This document shows positions 15,676-23,338 of a stretch of DNA of 64,000 nt, in pieces. The notes below the pieces were generated by a model, which was given only the letters and a program-made list of their open reading frames with translations, was not told the DNA's origin and searched no databases. Each line of letters starts with the position of its first letter. Positions within the stretch are counted from its first letter, which is position 1. Source of the DNA: Kutzneria buriramensis (lineage in GTDB: Bacteria; Actinomycetota; Actinomycetes; Mycobacteriales; Pseudonocardiaceae); assembly GCF_003387475.1 (NCBI RefSeq), contig NZ_QUNO01000008.1, positions 1 through 64,000 of the forward strand, read 5' to 3'. The position numbers were made by a program, and so were the translations under genes.

Positions 15676-16067
15676 CCCGATACGCAGCCGCCGTCCTGCT
15701 GGCCGCCAGCGGCTACATCCACGCCGACCTGTACCTGCACGGCTATCGCGCGATTCCCCTTGTCGGGCCGGCATTCCTGCTCCAGGCCAGCGGCTCCTTC
15801 GCCATCGCCCTCCTGTTGCTGCTGGGCAACGTGTTCCTGCTCAGGCTCGCCGCCGCCGGGCTGGCCGCCGGTGCGTTGGTCGGATTCGCCCTGTCACGCA
15901 CCGTCGGCATCGGGACGTTCATCGAGCGCGGCCTCGACCCGGCCCCGCAGGCGCTGTTGTCCCTGCTGGCGGAGGTCGGCGTGCTGGTGCTGCTGGCGAT
16001 TCCCCTGGTGGCCAAGCTGATCAGGACGCCTCAGCCCAGCACCGCCGGCGCCAGCTCCACCAGCTGA
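15672..16067 (+). CDS. small integral membrane protein
   Basis: A 131-residue protein with four predicted membrane helices (YAAAVLLAASGYIH, FLLQASGSFAIALLLLLGNVFLL, AAAGLAAGALVGFALS, LLAEVGVLVLLAIPLVAKLI). The histidines in GYIHADLYLHGYR lie at the end of helix 1. It starts by ATGA overlap with the phosphoesterase gene and closes the operon. Function unknown; in this context it may be a copper or electron-transfer partner. Its 3' end overlaps the converging LLM gene by 37 bp. Confidence 0.82.
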   Translation: MTRYAAAVLLAASGYIHADLYLHGYRAIPLVGPAFLLQASGSFAIALLLLLGNVFLLRLAAAGLAAGALVGFALSRTVGIGTFIERGLDPAPQALLSLLAEVGVLVLLAIPLVAKLIRTPQPSTAGASSTS

Positions 16068-16753
16068 TCGATCCCGGTCGCGAAGTCCGTGCCGATGGGC
16101 AGCGTCAGCTCGACGTGGTCCGCCCCGGCGTCCAGGTGCTCCCGCACCTGCACGGCGACGTCGTCCGTCACGGGCAATCCCACGACCAGCAGCTTGTCCG
16201 GGCCGAGGGCCGCCCGTGCCTGCGCGGTGAATGTCGGCGGCTGCCACGCCGGCAGAGCCCCGTCGGCGATCTCGGCCGCCAGCGCCAGCATCTTCGGCCC
16301 GTTGGCGGCGATGATCCTCGGGTAGCGCACGTCCGGCGCGGGCGGCCGGCTCTCGGCCGTCATCCGCCCGTAGTAGTCCCGCATGGTGGCCAGCGGTTTG
16401 CCGAACTCCAGGCCGGCGCTGGCCGCCTGCTCGGGGTATCCGACGCCCAGGCCCAGCACCAGCCGCCCCGGAAACGCTTGCGCCAGCACGGTCGCCGCCC
16501 CGTGCATGGTCTGCGGGTGCCGGGCCCAGATGTTGGCGATGCCGGTGCCGAACACCATCCGCTCGGTCTCGGCGAGCAGCACCGCCAGCTGCACGAGGGC
16601 GTCCTTGCCGCCGATCACCTCGTTCGTCCAGGCGGCGCCGTAACCGGCGCGTTCGAGCCGCCGGACCGCCTCGCGCTGGAGGTCGATCGGCGGCAACTCG
16701 GTGAAGGAGACCGGCAGCAGCGCGCCCACCGGTCCGAGCGCGGGTTTCGTCAT
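16031..16753 (-). CDS. LLM class flavin-dependent oxidoreductase
   Basis: A 240-residue TIM-barrel flavoenzyme of the luciferase-like (F420 or FMN) superfamily. Segments include GYGAAWTNEVIGGKDALV, FGTGIANIWARHPQTM, GRLVLGLGVGYPE and the phosphate-binding RIIAANGPKMLALAAEIADGA. It is shorter than canonical LLM enzymes (about 280-340 residues) but matches the TIGR03620-type branch common in actinomycetes. ATG 16753 is chosen as start over an upstream in-frame ATG at 16828 that would intrude into the divergent promoter. Confidence 0.85.
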   Translation of the reverse strand: MTKPALGPVGALLPVSFTELPPIDLQREAVRRLERAGYGAAWTNEVIGGKDALVQLAVLLAETERMVFGTGIANIWARHPQTMHGAATVLAQAFPGRLVLGLGVGYPEQAASAGLEFGKPLATMRDYYGRMTAESRPPAPDVRYPRIIAANGPKMLALAAEIADGALPAWQPPTFTAQARAALGPDKLLVVGLPVTDDVAVQVREHLDAGADHVELTLPIGTDFATGIDQLVELAPAVLG

Positions 16754-16831
16754 GCCTTCAGCCTGCGTCGTCGGGAACCGGCACGTCCAAGGCCCGTATC
16801 GCACCGGCCCATGCGTGTCGGGCATCACCGC

Positions 16832-16876
16832 TTGTCAGTGGACACCGATCGGGGTATAGATAGACCGGTCGATCTA
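16832..16876 (+). promoter_or_regulatory. TetR promoter with overlapping palindromic operator
   Basis: A -35 box TTGTCA (16832-16837) and a -10 box TATAGA (16855-16860) are separated by 17 bp. A 20-bp palindrome with a central GACCGGTC at 16857-16876 (one mismatched pair) covers the -10 box and start region. The TAGACCGGTCTA core is a classic TetR-family operator form, so the downstream TetR gene is probably autorepressed here. Confidence 0.75.
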
Positions 16877-16895
16877 CCACGGGTGGTGACCGAGA

Positions 16896-17453
16896 ATGAC
16901 CAGACCGGGACCCCGGGAGCGGCTGCTGGCCGCGACCTCGACGCTGAGCTACACCGAGGGCGTCGGCGTCGGGCTGGACGCCATCCTCCGGACCGCGGAC
17001 GTCGCCCGCCGGTCCGTCTACCAGCACTTCGGCGGCAAGGACAACCTGCTGGCCGAGACCATCGGCGAGGCGTCGCGGGCCGACCTCGACATGATCGCCG
17101 AGCGGATGGACCGGGCCGGCACGGACCCGCGCGCCCGGCTGCTGGCGTTCCTCGACTTCTACCTCGACCGGTCGGCGCAGACGTACTTCCGCGGCTGCCG
17201 GTTCGTCGCCGCCGACCTGGGCCTGCCCGATCCCGAGCACCCCGTGCACGTCCGCACCCGCCTCCACTACGAGCGGATGCGCGACTTCCTGATGATCGAA
17301 CTCTCCGCGCTGGGGCACCCCGACGGCGCCGGCGCGGCCGACCGGCTGCAACTGATCGTCGAAGGCATGTTGGCCCAGCGCGGCACCCGGCCGGGCGCAG
17401 GCCCCGAGGCCGCCGCCCGGGCCCTGTTCGAGCAGGTCTTGGAGGAGCGGTAA
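16896..17453 (+). CDS. TetR/AcrR family transcriptional regulator
   Basis: A 185-residue repressor. The helix-turn-helix reads LLAATSTLSYTEGVGVGLDAILRTADVARRSVYQHFGGKDNLL at about residues 9-50. The C-terminal region with YFRGCRFVAADL resembles the TetR_C domain of regulators next to oxidoreductase genes. Its stop codon overlaps the start of the SDR gene (TAATG), so the two are translationally coupled. The palindromic operator lies immediately upstream. Confidence 0.9.
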   Translation: MTRPGPRERLLAATSTLSYTEGVGVGLDAILRTADVARRSVYQHFGGKDNLLAETIGEASRADLDMIAERMDRAGTDPRARLLAFLDFYLDRSAQTYFRGCRFVAADLGLPDPEHPVHVRTRLHYERMRDFLMIELSALGHPDGAGAADRLQLIVEGMLAQRGTRPGAGPEAAARALFEQVLEER

Positions 17454-18148
17454 TGGATCTGAGCCACGCGACCGCGTTGGTCACCGGCGCCAATCGCGGC
17501 CTGGGCAAGCTGTATGTCGACAAGCTGCTGGCGCATGGCGCCAAGGTCTACGCCGGCGCGCGCAAGCCCGTCGAAGTCCGCCCGGGCGTGACCCCGCTGC
17601 GGCTGGACATCGCCGATCCGGACGATGTGGCGGCCGCCGCCGCGGCCGCGCCGGACGTGAACCTCCTCATCAACAACGCCGGCGTGCTCACCGAGGCGTC
17701 GCTGCTGACCGGCGACCTCGCCGACGTCCGCGCCGACCTGGACACCAACTTCTTCGGCACGCTGGCGATGATCCGCGCGTTCGCCGGCGTGATCGAGGGC
17801 AACGGCGGCGGCGCGATCCTGAACATGCTGTCGATGTTCTCCTGGACCAGCGCGCCCGGCGCCGGCGCGTACTGCGCGTCCAAGGCCGCCCTGTGGTCGC
17901 TGACGAACTCGCTGCGTCTGGAGCTCGCGCCGCGCAAGGTCCGCGTCGTCGGCCTGCACGTCGGCTTCGTCGACACCGACATGGTCGCGCACATCGACCG
18001 GCCCAAGGTGACGGCCGAGTCCGTCGTGGACAAGGCCGTCGCCGGGCTGATCACCGGCGACTACGAGATCGTCGCCGACGAGACCAGCCGGCGGATCAAG
18101 CAGGGGCTCGCGCAGGACCTGCGGGTGCTGTACCCGAGCCTGCCGTAA
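17453..18148 (+). CDS. SDR family oxidoreductase
   Basis: A 231-residue classical short-chain dehydrogenase. The cofactor motif TGANRGLGKLY is at about residues 11-21, NNAG lies in LLINNAGVL near 70, the catalytic Ser is in LNMLSMFSW, and the catalytic Tyr-x-x-x-Lys is in GAYCASKAAL. The family reduces or oxidises carbonyls or alcohols with NAD(P)H. TAATG overlap with the TetR gene indicates that the regulator controls this enzyme. A tautomerase gene follows 21 bp downstream. Confidence 0.9.
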   Translation: MDLSHATALVTGANRGLGKLYVDKLLAHGAKVYAGARKPVEVRPGVTPLRLDIADPDDVAAAAAAAPDVNLLINNAGVLTEASLLTGDLADVRADLDTNFFGTLAMIRAFAGVIEGNGGGAILNMLSMFSWTSAPGAGAYCASKAALWSLTNSLRLELAPRKVRVVGLHVGFVDTDMVAHIDRPKVTAESVVDKAVAGLITGDYEIVADETSRRIKQGLAQDLRVLYPSLP

Positions 18149-18169
18149 CCACGGAACAGGAGCCGTACC

Positions 18170-18625
18170 ATGCCGATGTGGCATGTCCACTACCCCCGGG
18201 GCGTGTATGACGCCGCCGACCGGAAAGCGTTCTCCGCCCGTGTCACCGAGCTTTACCACGGCCGGGCCGGGCTGCCCAGGTTCTACGTGAGCGTGGCCTT
18301 CCACGAGTACGAGCCGGACCAGTTCTTCGTCGGCGGCGAGCCGGCCGAGCGGTTCGTGCGGATCTGGATCGACCAGATCGCCTACCAGAACACCGATCCC
18401 GAGCGGCAGCGGCGCTGGATGGGCACGCTGAACGGCTGGCTGGCGGCGTTCCTGACCGAGCGCGGCCTCAGCTCGGAGATCCACGTCGACAACACGCCGA
18501 CGGACTTCTGGACCATCGACGGCCACCTGCCGCCGCCGGTCGGGTCCGCCGACTTCGAGCGCTGGGTGGCCGAGAACAAGACGTCGCCGGTGGGGATGTC
18601 CACTTCTGACCATGCCGGGGCGTGA
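18170..18625 (+). CDS. tautomerase-superfamily protein (cis-CaaD-like)
   Basis: A 151-residue protein that begins MPMWHVHYP. After removal of Met, Pro1 would be the catalytic base or acid of the tautomerase superfamily. Length about 150 and the FYVSVAFHEY and RIWIDQIAY segments match the cis-3-chloroacrylic-acid-dehalogenase-like branch. The real substrate is unknown; most relatives are tautomerases of enolised keto acids rather than dehalogenases. It is probably cotranscribed with the TetR and SDR genes. Confidence 0.82.
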   Translation: MPMWHVHYPRGVYDAADRKAFSARVTELYHGRAGLPRFYVSVAFHEYEPDQFFVGGEPAERFVRIWIDQIAYQNTDPERQRRWMGTLNGWLAAFLTERGLSSEIHVDNTPTDFWTIDGHLPPPVGSADFERWVAENKTSPVGMSTSDHAGA

Positions 18626-18718
18626 TTCCGACCTGGTTCGGCGGCTGCGTTGGGGAGAAGGTTGAGCGGTGATCGGCGGGCGACAAGGCCCGCCGTCCCG
18701 ACCGACGAGGACACTCCC

Positions 18719-19474
18719 GTGAGCAACAAGGATCTCGTGCTTCAGGCCGCCGGCGAACTGTTCGGCGACAAGGACCCGGCCGCCGTGGACCGCTGGGTGG
18801 CGCCGGACTACCGTCAGCACAGCGCGCTCGCCGCCGACGGCCCCGAGGGCCTGCGCAGCCTGGTGTCGAACCTGCCCAGCGGTTTCCGCTACGAGCTGGC
18901 CCGCGTGATCGCCGACGGCGACCTGGTCGCCCTGCACGGCGTCTACCACGGCTTCGGCCCGACGCCGCTGGTCGCCTTCGACCTGTTCCGGGTCGAGAAC
19001 GGCAAGCTCGCCGAGCATTGGGACGCCCTGACGCCTCTGGTGGAGCAGACGGCCAGTGGTCGCTCCCAGACCGACGGCCCGGCCACGCCCTACGCGTCCG
19101 GCCGGACCGAGCGCAGCCGGGCCGTCGTCGCCGGCTTCGCGCAGAAGGTGTTGCAGGACGCCGACTACTCGGTGCTGACCGACTACATCTCCACCGAGAC
19201 CTACCACCAGCACAACCCGGAGGCCGCCGACGGCCTCGACGGCTTCGGCGCGGCCGCCGCCGAGTGGGCCAAGCAGGGCAAGAACCTGGTGTACAAGACG
19301 ATCCACCGGATCGTCGCCGACGGCGACCTGGTGCTCGTGCAGTCCGAGGGCGAGTTCGGCCAGCCGGTGGCGTACTGGGACCTGTTCCGCGTGCAGGACG
19401 ACAAGATCGTCGAGCACTGGGACGTGATCGCGCCCATCCCGGCCGAGCTGCCCCACCGCAACGGTCTGTTCTGA
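18719..19474 (+). CDS. tandem SnoaL-like (NTF2-fold) protein
   Basis: A 251-residue protein made of two consecutive SnoaL-like domains. Domain 1 has YRQHSALAADGPEGL and RVIADGDLVALHGVYHG; domain 2 has YHQHNPEAADGLDGF and RIVADGDLVLVQSEGEFG. Both end with DLFRV followed by EHWD. The duplication is clear from these matched motifs. GTG 18719 follows GACGAGGACAC. The macrodomain gene starts four bases after its stop, so it may be the first gene of the macrodomain-sirtuin operon. The family binds or isomerises small molecules; the role here is unknown. Confidence 0.82.
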   Translation: MSNKDLVLQAAGELFGDKDPAAVDRWVAPDYRQHSALAADGPEGLRSLVSNLPSGFRYELARVIADGDLVALHGVYHGFGPTPLVAFDLFRVENGKLAEHWDALTPLVEQTASGRSQTDGPATPYASGRTERSRAVVAGFAQKVLQDADYSVLTDYISTETYHQHNPEAADGLDGFGAAAAEWAKQGKNLVYKTIHRIVADGDLVLVQSEGEFGQPVAYWDLFRVQDDKIVEHWDVIAPIPAELPHRNGLF

Positions 19475-19478
19475 CGTC

Positions 19479-20282
19479 ATGCCGGGCTCACTCCGGCTGG
19501 ACGAGCCGTTTCGTCCGGCCGTCCCGGCCGCGTCACCGGACCGGTTCGACGCCCTGACCGAGGAAGCGTTGCGGCGACTCGGTGTGGAGTGGGATTCGTC
19601 GCCACGCTCGGTCCTTCGCGCCGCCCTGACCGTCCGCGAGACAGTTCCCTCCTCCGTCATCGAGCTACTGGATGCCTTGCTGAGCGGGGAAAACCGGCTG
19701 CGACCGGTGGTCGATCCGTTGCGGCTTCCGGTCGCGCTGCCCGGGATCTCGGTGTGGCGCGGCGACATCACCACGCTGGCCGCCGACGCGATCGTCAACG
19801 CGGCCAACAGTTCGCTGCTCGGCTGCTTCCTGCCGATGCACGGCTGCGTCGACAACGCGATCCACACCGTCGCCGGGCCCCGGCTGCGGGCGGCCTGCCT
19901 GGAGATCGCCGACGCGCCGGAGCCGACCGGGTCCGCGAAGATCACCCGCGGCTACCACCTGCCGGCCCGGTACGTCCTGCACACCGTGGGGCCGATCGTG
20001 CACGACGCCGTCACGGTTGCGCACGATCGGGCCCTGGCCTCGTGCTACCGGGCCTGCCTGGACCTGGCCGCCGAGTTCTCGCCGATCCGCACCATCGCGT
20101 TCTGCGGGATCAGCACCGGCGTGTTCGGCTTTCCCGTCGACCGGGCCGCCGGCGTCGCACTGTCCACTGTGGTCGATTGGCTGGACGCCCATCCGGGCCG
20201 CTTCGACCGTGTTGTCTTCGACACCTTCGGCGCGCACGACCACGCCGCCTACCTGGAGCACCTGACCGCATGGACCCGCTGA
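19479..20282 (+). CDS. zinc-dependent macrodomain protein (protein-ADP-ribose hydrolase)
   Basis: A 267-residue protein with a helical N-terminal region (about 1-85) and a macrodomain. Motifs are GDITTL (95-100), NAANSSLLG (107-115), and GISTGVFGFP near 210. The insertion GCFLPMHGCVDNAIH places C116, H121 and C123 at the zinc site that defines the Zn-macro class genetically linked to SirTM sirtuins. Such enzymes remove mono-ADP-ribose from proteins. The gene overlaps the sirtuin gene by 13 bp and lacks its own ribosome-binding site, so it depends on translational coupling with its neighbours. Confidence 0.92.
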   Translation: MPGSLRLDEPFRPAVPAASPDRFDALTEEALRRLGVEWDSSPRSVLRAALTVRETVPSSVIELLDALLSGENRLRPVVDPLRLPVALPGISVWRGDITTLAADAIVNAANSSLLGCFLPMHGCVDNAIHTVAGPRLRAACLEIADAPEPTGSAKITRGYHLPARYVLHTVGPIVHDAVTVAHDRALASCYRACLDLAAEFSPIRTIAFCGISTGVFGFPVDRAAGVALSTVVDWLDAHPGRFDRVVFDTFGAHDHAAYLEHLTAWTR

Positions 20283-21109
20283 TCGACACCTGCCGGCGGT
20301 GGCTGGACGAGGCCGAGCACGTGCTCGTCGCCGCCGGGGCCGGCCTCTCGGCCGCCGCCGGCTACGACTACGGCGACGCCGCCCGGTTCGCCGAGCTCTT
20401 TCCCGCACTGCACAAGGCCGGGCTGCGCGCCCGCTACCAGCTGATCGGGCTGCCGCTGCCGCAGCCGCTGCTGTGGGGGTACTGGTCCGTCCACGTCGAC
20501 GACATCCGTTTCGGCCCCGGCGCCAATCCGGTCTACCAGCAGCTGCGGGAGATCGTCGGAGGCCGCGACCACTTCGTCATGACGTCCAATGTGGACGGCC
20601 TGTTCGAGCGGAACGGCTTCTCGCGGGAGCGAATCTGGACGCCGCAGGGCGACTACGCCCGGTACCAGTGCGAACTCCCGTGCACGCGGCAGACCTGGGC
20701 CAGCCGTCCGATCGTCGAGGCCGCCCTGGCCACGTACGACCCGGAATCCGGCACCGTCACCAGCCCGCCCACCTGCCCCAACTGTGGTGGCCGGGTGTTC
20801 CTCAACGTGCGCAAGGGCCCCGAGTTCATCGAGGACCCCTACGTCGCGACCGGTCGGCGGCTCGCGAAATGGCTGGAAGATCGTGCGGCAAGTGGCGGCC
20901 TGGTGGTGCTGGAGATCGGCGCCGGCCTCAGCACGCCGACCGTGATTCGCCGGCCCGCCGAGGCCATCGTGCGCGGCACGTCCGGCGCTCGCCTGATCCG
21001 CGTCAACCAGGGGCATCCGCGCATTCCCGGCGATCTGTCGGACCGGGCACTGTCCGTGCCGTACGACGCGGCAACCTTGTTGGCCCGCTGCGGAAAGGCG
21101 GCACGATGA
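20270..21109 (+). CDS. class-M sirtuin (SirTM), protein ADP-ribosyltransferase
   Basis: A 279-residue sirtuin fold protein. The NAD-binding GAGLS is at 23-27 and TSNVDGLF at 105-112. The catalytic His of deacetylating sirtuins is replaced by Gln126 in TPQGDY, the hallmark of SirTM enzymes that mono-ADP-ribosylate a lipoylated carrier protein instead of deacetylating. Zinc-ribbon cysteines are C134, C138, C169 and C172. In the staphylococcal and streptococcal systems the operon also encodes a GcvH-like carrier and a lipoate ligase; neither is present here. The stop overlaps the alcohol dehydrogenase start (ATGA). Confidence 0.92.
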   Translation: MDPLIDTCRRWLDEAEHVLVAAGAGLSAAAGYDYGDAARFAELFPALHKAGLRARYQLIGLPLPQPLLWGYWSVHVDDIRFGPGANPVYQQLREIVGGRDHFVMTSNVDGLFERNGFSRERIWTPQGDYARYQCELPCTRQTWASRPIVEAALATYDPESGTVTSPPTCPNCGGRVFLNVRKGPEFIEDPYVATGRRLAKWLEDRAASGGLVVLEIGAGLSTPTVIRRPAEAIVRGTSGARLIRVNQGHPRIPGDLSDRALSVPYDAATLLARCGKAAR

Positions 21110-22206
21110 AGATCACCGCTGCCGTCGTGGAGGGGCGACACGGGCAGTTCGTGCCGCAGGAAGTCCTGCTCGGGGAGCCGCGCTGGGGTGAGGTGCGGGT
21201 GCGGATCGTGGCGACCGGCATCTGCCACACCGATTCCATCACGCGTCACGGAGACCTCCCGTTCCCCCTGCCCGGTGTCCTGGGCCACGAAGGCGCCGGT
21301 GTCGTCGAGGCCGTCGGCCCCAACGTCGAGGGCATCCGCGAGGGTGATCATGTGGTGCTGGGCTGGCCGTGGTGCGGTTCCTGTCGCAACTGTCTCGACG
21401 GTCAGCCCCGGTATTGCCTGCGGTTGAGCGACCTTCTCGTCGGCGGTGGACGTGCCGACGGTTCGACCGCGCTGCGGATGCCGGACGGTTCGGTTCTGGC
21501 CAGCCACTTCTTCGGCCAGTCCTCCTTCGCGTCCCACGCCGTCGTGCCCTGTCGCGGGCTCGTCCCCGTTGATCCTTCACTGCCGTTGGAGCTGTTGGGC
21601 CCCTTGGCTTGTGGCCTGTCCACCGGCGCCGGGGCGGTTCTCAACGTGCTCCGCCCTTCTGTCGGCGCCAGCCTGGTCGTCTTCGGCGCCGGCTCCGTAG
21701 GACTTGCCGCCGTGATGGCCGCTCGGAACACCGGCGCCACCAGGATCATCGCCGTCGACCGGCACGCTTCCCGACTCGCCTTGGCGTCGCGTTTCGGCGC
21801 CACCGACACCGTGAACGCCTTGGAGACCGATCCCGTCGCCGCCGTGCACGAGATCTGCGGCGGTCCCGCCGACTTCGGCCTCGAATGCACCGGCGTTGTG
21901 GCGGTGTGCCGGCAGGCCGTGGATTCCGTTGGCATGCGGGGGACTTGTGCCCTGATCGGCGGCGCGCCGGCCGGCGCCGAGGTCCAGTTCGACCATCTCG
22001 GCTTGTTGTGGGGGAAGCGCGTCATCGGCATTCTCGGCGGCGAGGGGCGCAGCGTCGGCCTCATCGGTTCCCTGATCGACCTGTACCGGCAGGGGCGGTT
22101 CCCCTTCGACGAGCTCGTGACGTACTTCCCGTTCGACCGCATCGGCGAGGCCTTCACGGCGGCCGAGTCCGGGGAGGTGCTCAAGCCCGTGCTGCTTCAG
22201 CGGTGA
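21106..22206 (+). CDS. zinc-dependent NAD(P) alcohol dehydrogenase (MDR family)
   Basis: A 366-residue medium-chain dehydrogenase close to aryl-alcohol dehydrogenases. Catalytic zinc ligands are in GICHTDS and GHEGAG, and the structural zinc cysteines are in CGSCRNCLDGQPRYC. The cofactor motif is FGAGSVGLAAV near residue 200. It overlaps the SirTM gene by ATGA and is therefore part of the same operon, where it may be either a modification target or an oxidative-stress enzyme. Its stop lies three bases from the stop of the converging DUF4185 gene. Confidence 0.92.
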   Translation: MKITAAVVEGRHGQFVPQEVLLGEPRWGEVRVRIVATGICHTDSITRHGDLPFPLPGVLGHEGAGVVEAVGPNVEGIREGDHVVLGWPWCGSCRNCLDGQPRYCLRLSDLLVGGGRADGSTALRMPDGSVLASHFFGQSSFASHAVVPCRGLVPVDPSLPLELLGPLACGLSTGAGAVLNVLRPSVGASLVVFGAGSVGLAAVMAARNTGATRIIAVDRHASRLALASRFGATDTVNALETDPVAAVHEICGGPADFGLECTGVVAVCRQAVDSVGMRGTCALIGGAPAGAEVQFDHLGLLWGKRVIGILGGEGRSVGLIGSLIDLYRQGRFPFDELVTYFPFDRIGEAFTAAESGEVLKPVLLQR

Positions 22207-22208
22207 GA

Positions 22209-23315
22209 TCACACGCTGCCGACGTACTGGCTCATGTGATACGCGGTGGAATGCCCGTTCTGGTCATGGGTCCACTTGGACACCATCAGGTGCAAGCCGT
22301 TCGGCTGCGACGTCGACCAGGGGTGGATGAAACCGCCGTACAGCCCGGGTTCCTGCCATGGGAACACCTGCACCTTCTCGTCCGACCACACGCGGTCCGG
22401 GCCGGTGGCGGTGCGCGTGACGATGCAACCGGTGACGCAGTTCAGGTACGCCATCACCCAGGTGCCGTCGCTCAGCTTCCGGACCGAGGGCTCGCCGAAA
22501 CGGCCGGACAGGATGGCGGTGCACGCGGGGCCACGGCCCCAGGACCAGGCCGTGCCGTTCCAGCCCCAACCCTCGTACGCGTCGGGGTGGAACAACTGCC
22601 ACCACAGCACCCGGCGCAGCATCATCGGCCCGTCCTGGCGGCCCGACCGCACCGAGAAGATGTAGACGTAGTCGCCGTCCCGCTGCATGGTCCACATCTG
22701 GAACGGGTCCGTGTTGTCGGCGGTGTTCTGCCACTTCAGGGTGGTCCGCGTGAAGTCGTTTCCGTTGTCCGAGGAGGCCAGGCCGGCGTAGTTGGACTTC
22801 CACTGTGGACCGTTCGGGCCGGCGGAATCCCAGTTCTGGATGCTCATGTACGAGATGATCTGACGCCCCGTCTCCGGGAAGCTGATGCCGTCGTTGGGAA
22901 TGACGGTCACCTCCCAGACGCCGTCGATGCCCACCCCGCGGTGTCCGTTGACCATCAGCTCCGGCGCCCGCCCACTGCCCGCGACCTTCGCGGCGCTGTC
23001 GAACACGACGCCGCCGGCCGCGCCGGGATGGATGTTCGAGCGCAGCATCACCGGGGCTCGCCAGTCGATGCCGTCCTCCGGCCAGGGGCCGCCGAACGTG
23101 TCGCCGAACAGGTAACCGATGGAGCCGTTCTCCAGCACGTACGGAATGCCGAGATCGGTGCCCGCGACCTGCCAGCGGCTGTTGGTGTCCAGATCCGCGC
23201 CGGTCAGCCGCTTGGTCCAGGTCGCGGCCGACGCCGTGCCGGCCGACCCGAGCAGCGGCACCGCCGCCATCCCGGCGACCGCGGCGCCGCGCAGGAACGT
23301 CCGCCTGTCAGGCAT
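22209..23315 (-). CDS. Tat-secreted DUF4185 protein (five-bladed propeller, glycan-acting?)
   Basis: A 368-residue exported protein. The Tat signal RRTFLRGAAVAG is at residues 4-15, followed by a hydrophobic stretch and an ASA cleavage site. The mature part carries DUF4185 features: GYLFGDTFGG, YMSIQNWD, WTMQRDGDYVYIFSVRSGRQDG, and GFIHPWSTSQ. DUF4185 proteins adopt a beta-propeller like glycoside hydrolase families; several act on arabinan or similar glycans. The precise activity here is unknown. Converges with the alcohol dehydrogenase gene. Confidence 0.82.
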   Translation of the reverse strand: MPDRRTFLRGAAVAGMAAVPLLGSAGTASAATWTKRLTGADLDTNSRWQVAGTDLGIPYVLENGSIGYLFGDTFGGPWPEDGIDWRAPVMLRSNIHPGAAGGVVFDSAAKVAGSGRAPELMVNGHRGVGIDGVWEVTVIPNDGISFPETGRQIISYMSIQNWDSAGPNGPQWKSNYAGLASSDNGNDFTRTTLKWQNTADNTDPFQMWTMQRDGDYVYIFSVRSGRQDGPMMLRRVLWWQLFHPDAYEGWGWNGTAWSWGRGPACTAILSGRFGEPSVRKLSDGTWVMAYLNCVTGCIVTRTATGPDRVWSDEKVQVFPWQEPGLYGGFIHPWSTSQPNGLHLMVSKWTHDQNGHSTAYHMSQYVGSV

Positions 23316-23338
23316 ATCCGGTCAACCCCCTCGTCGAA

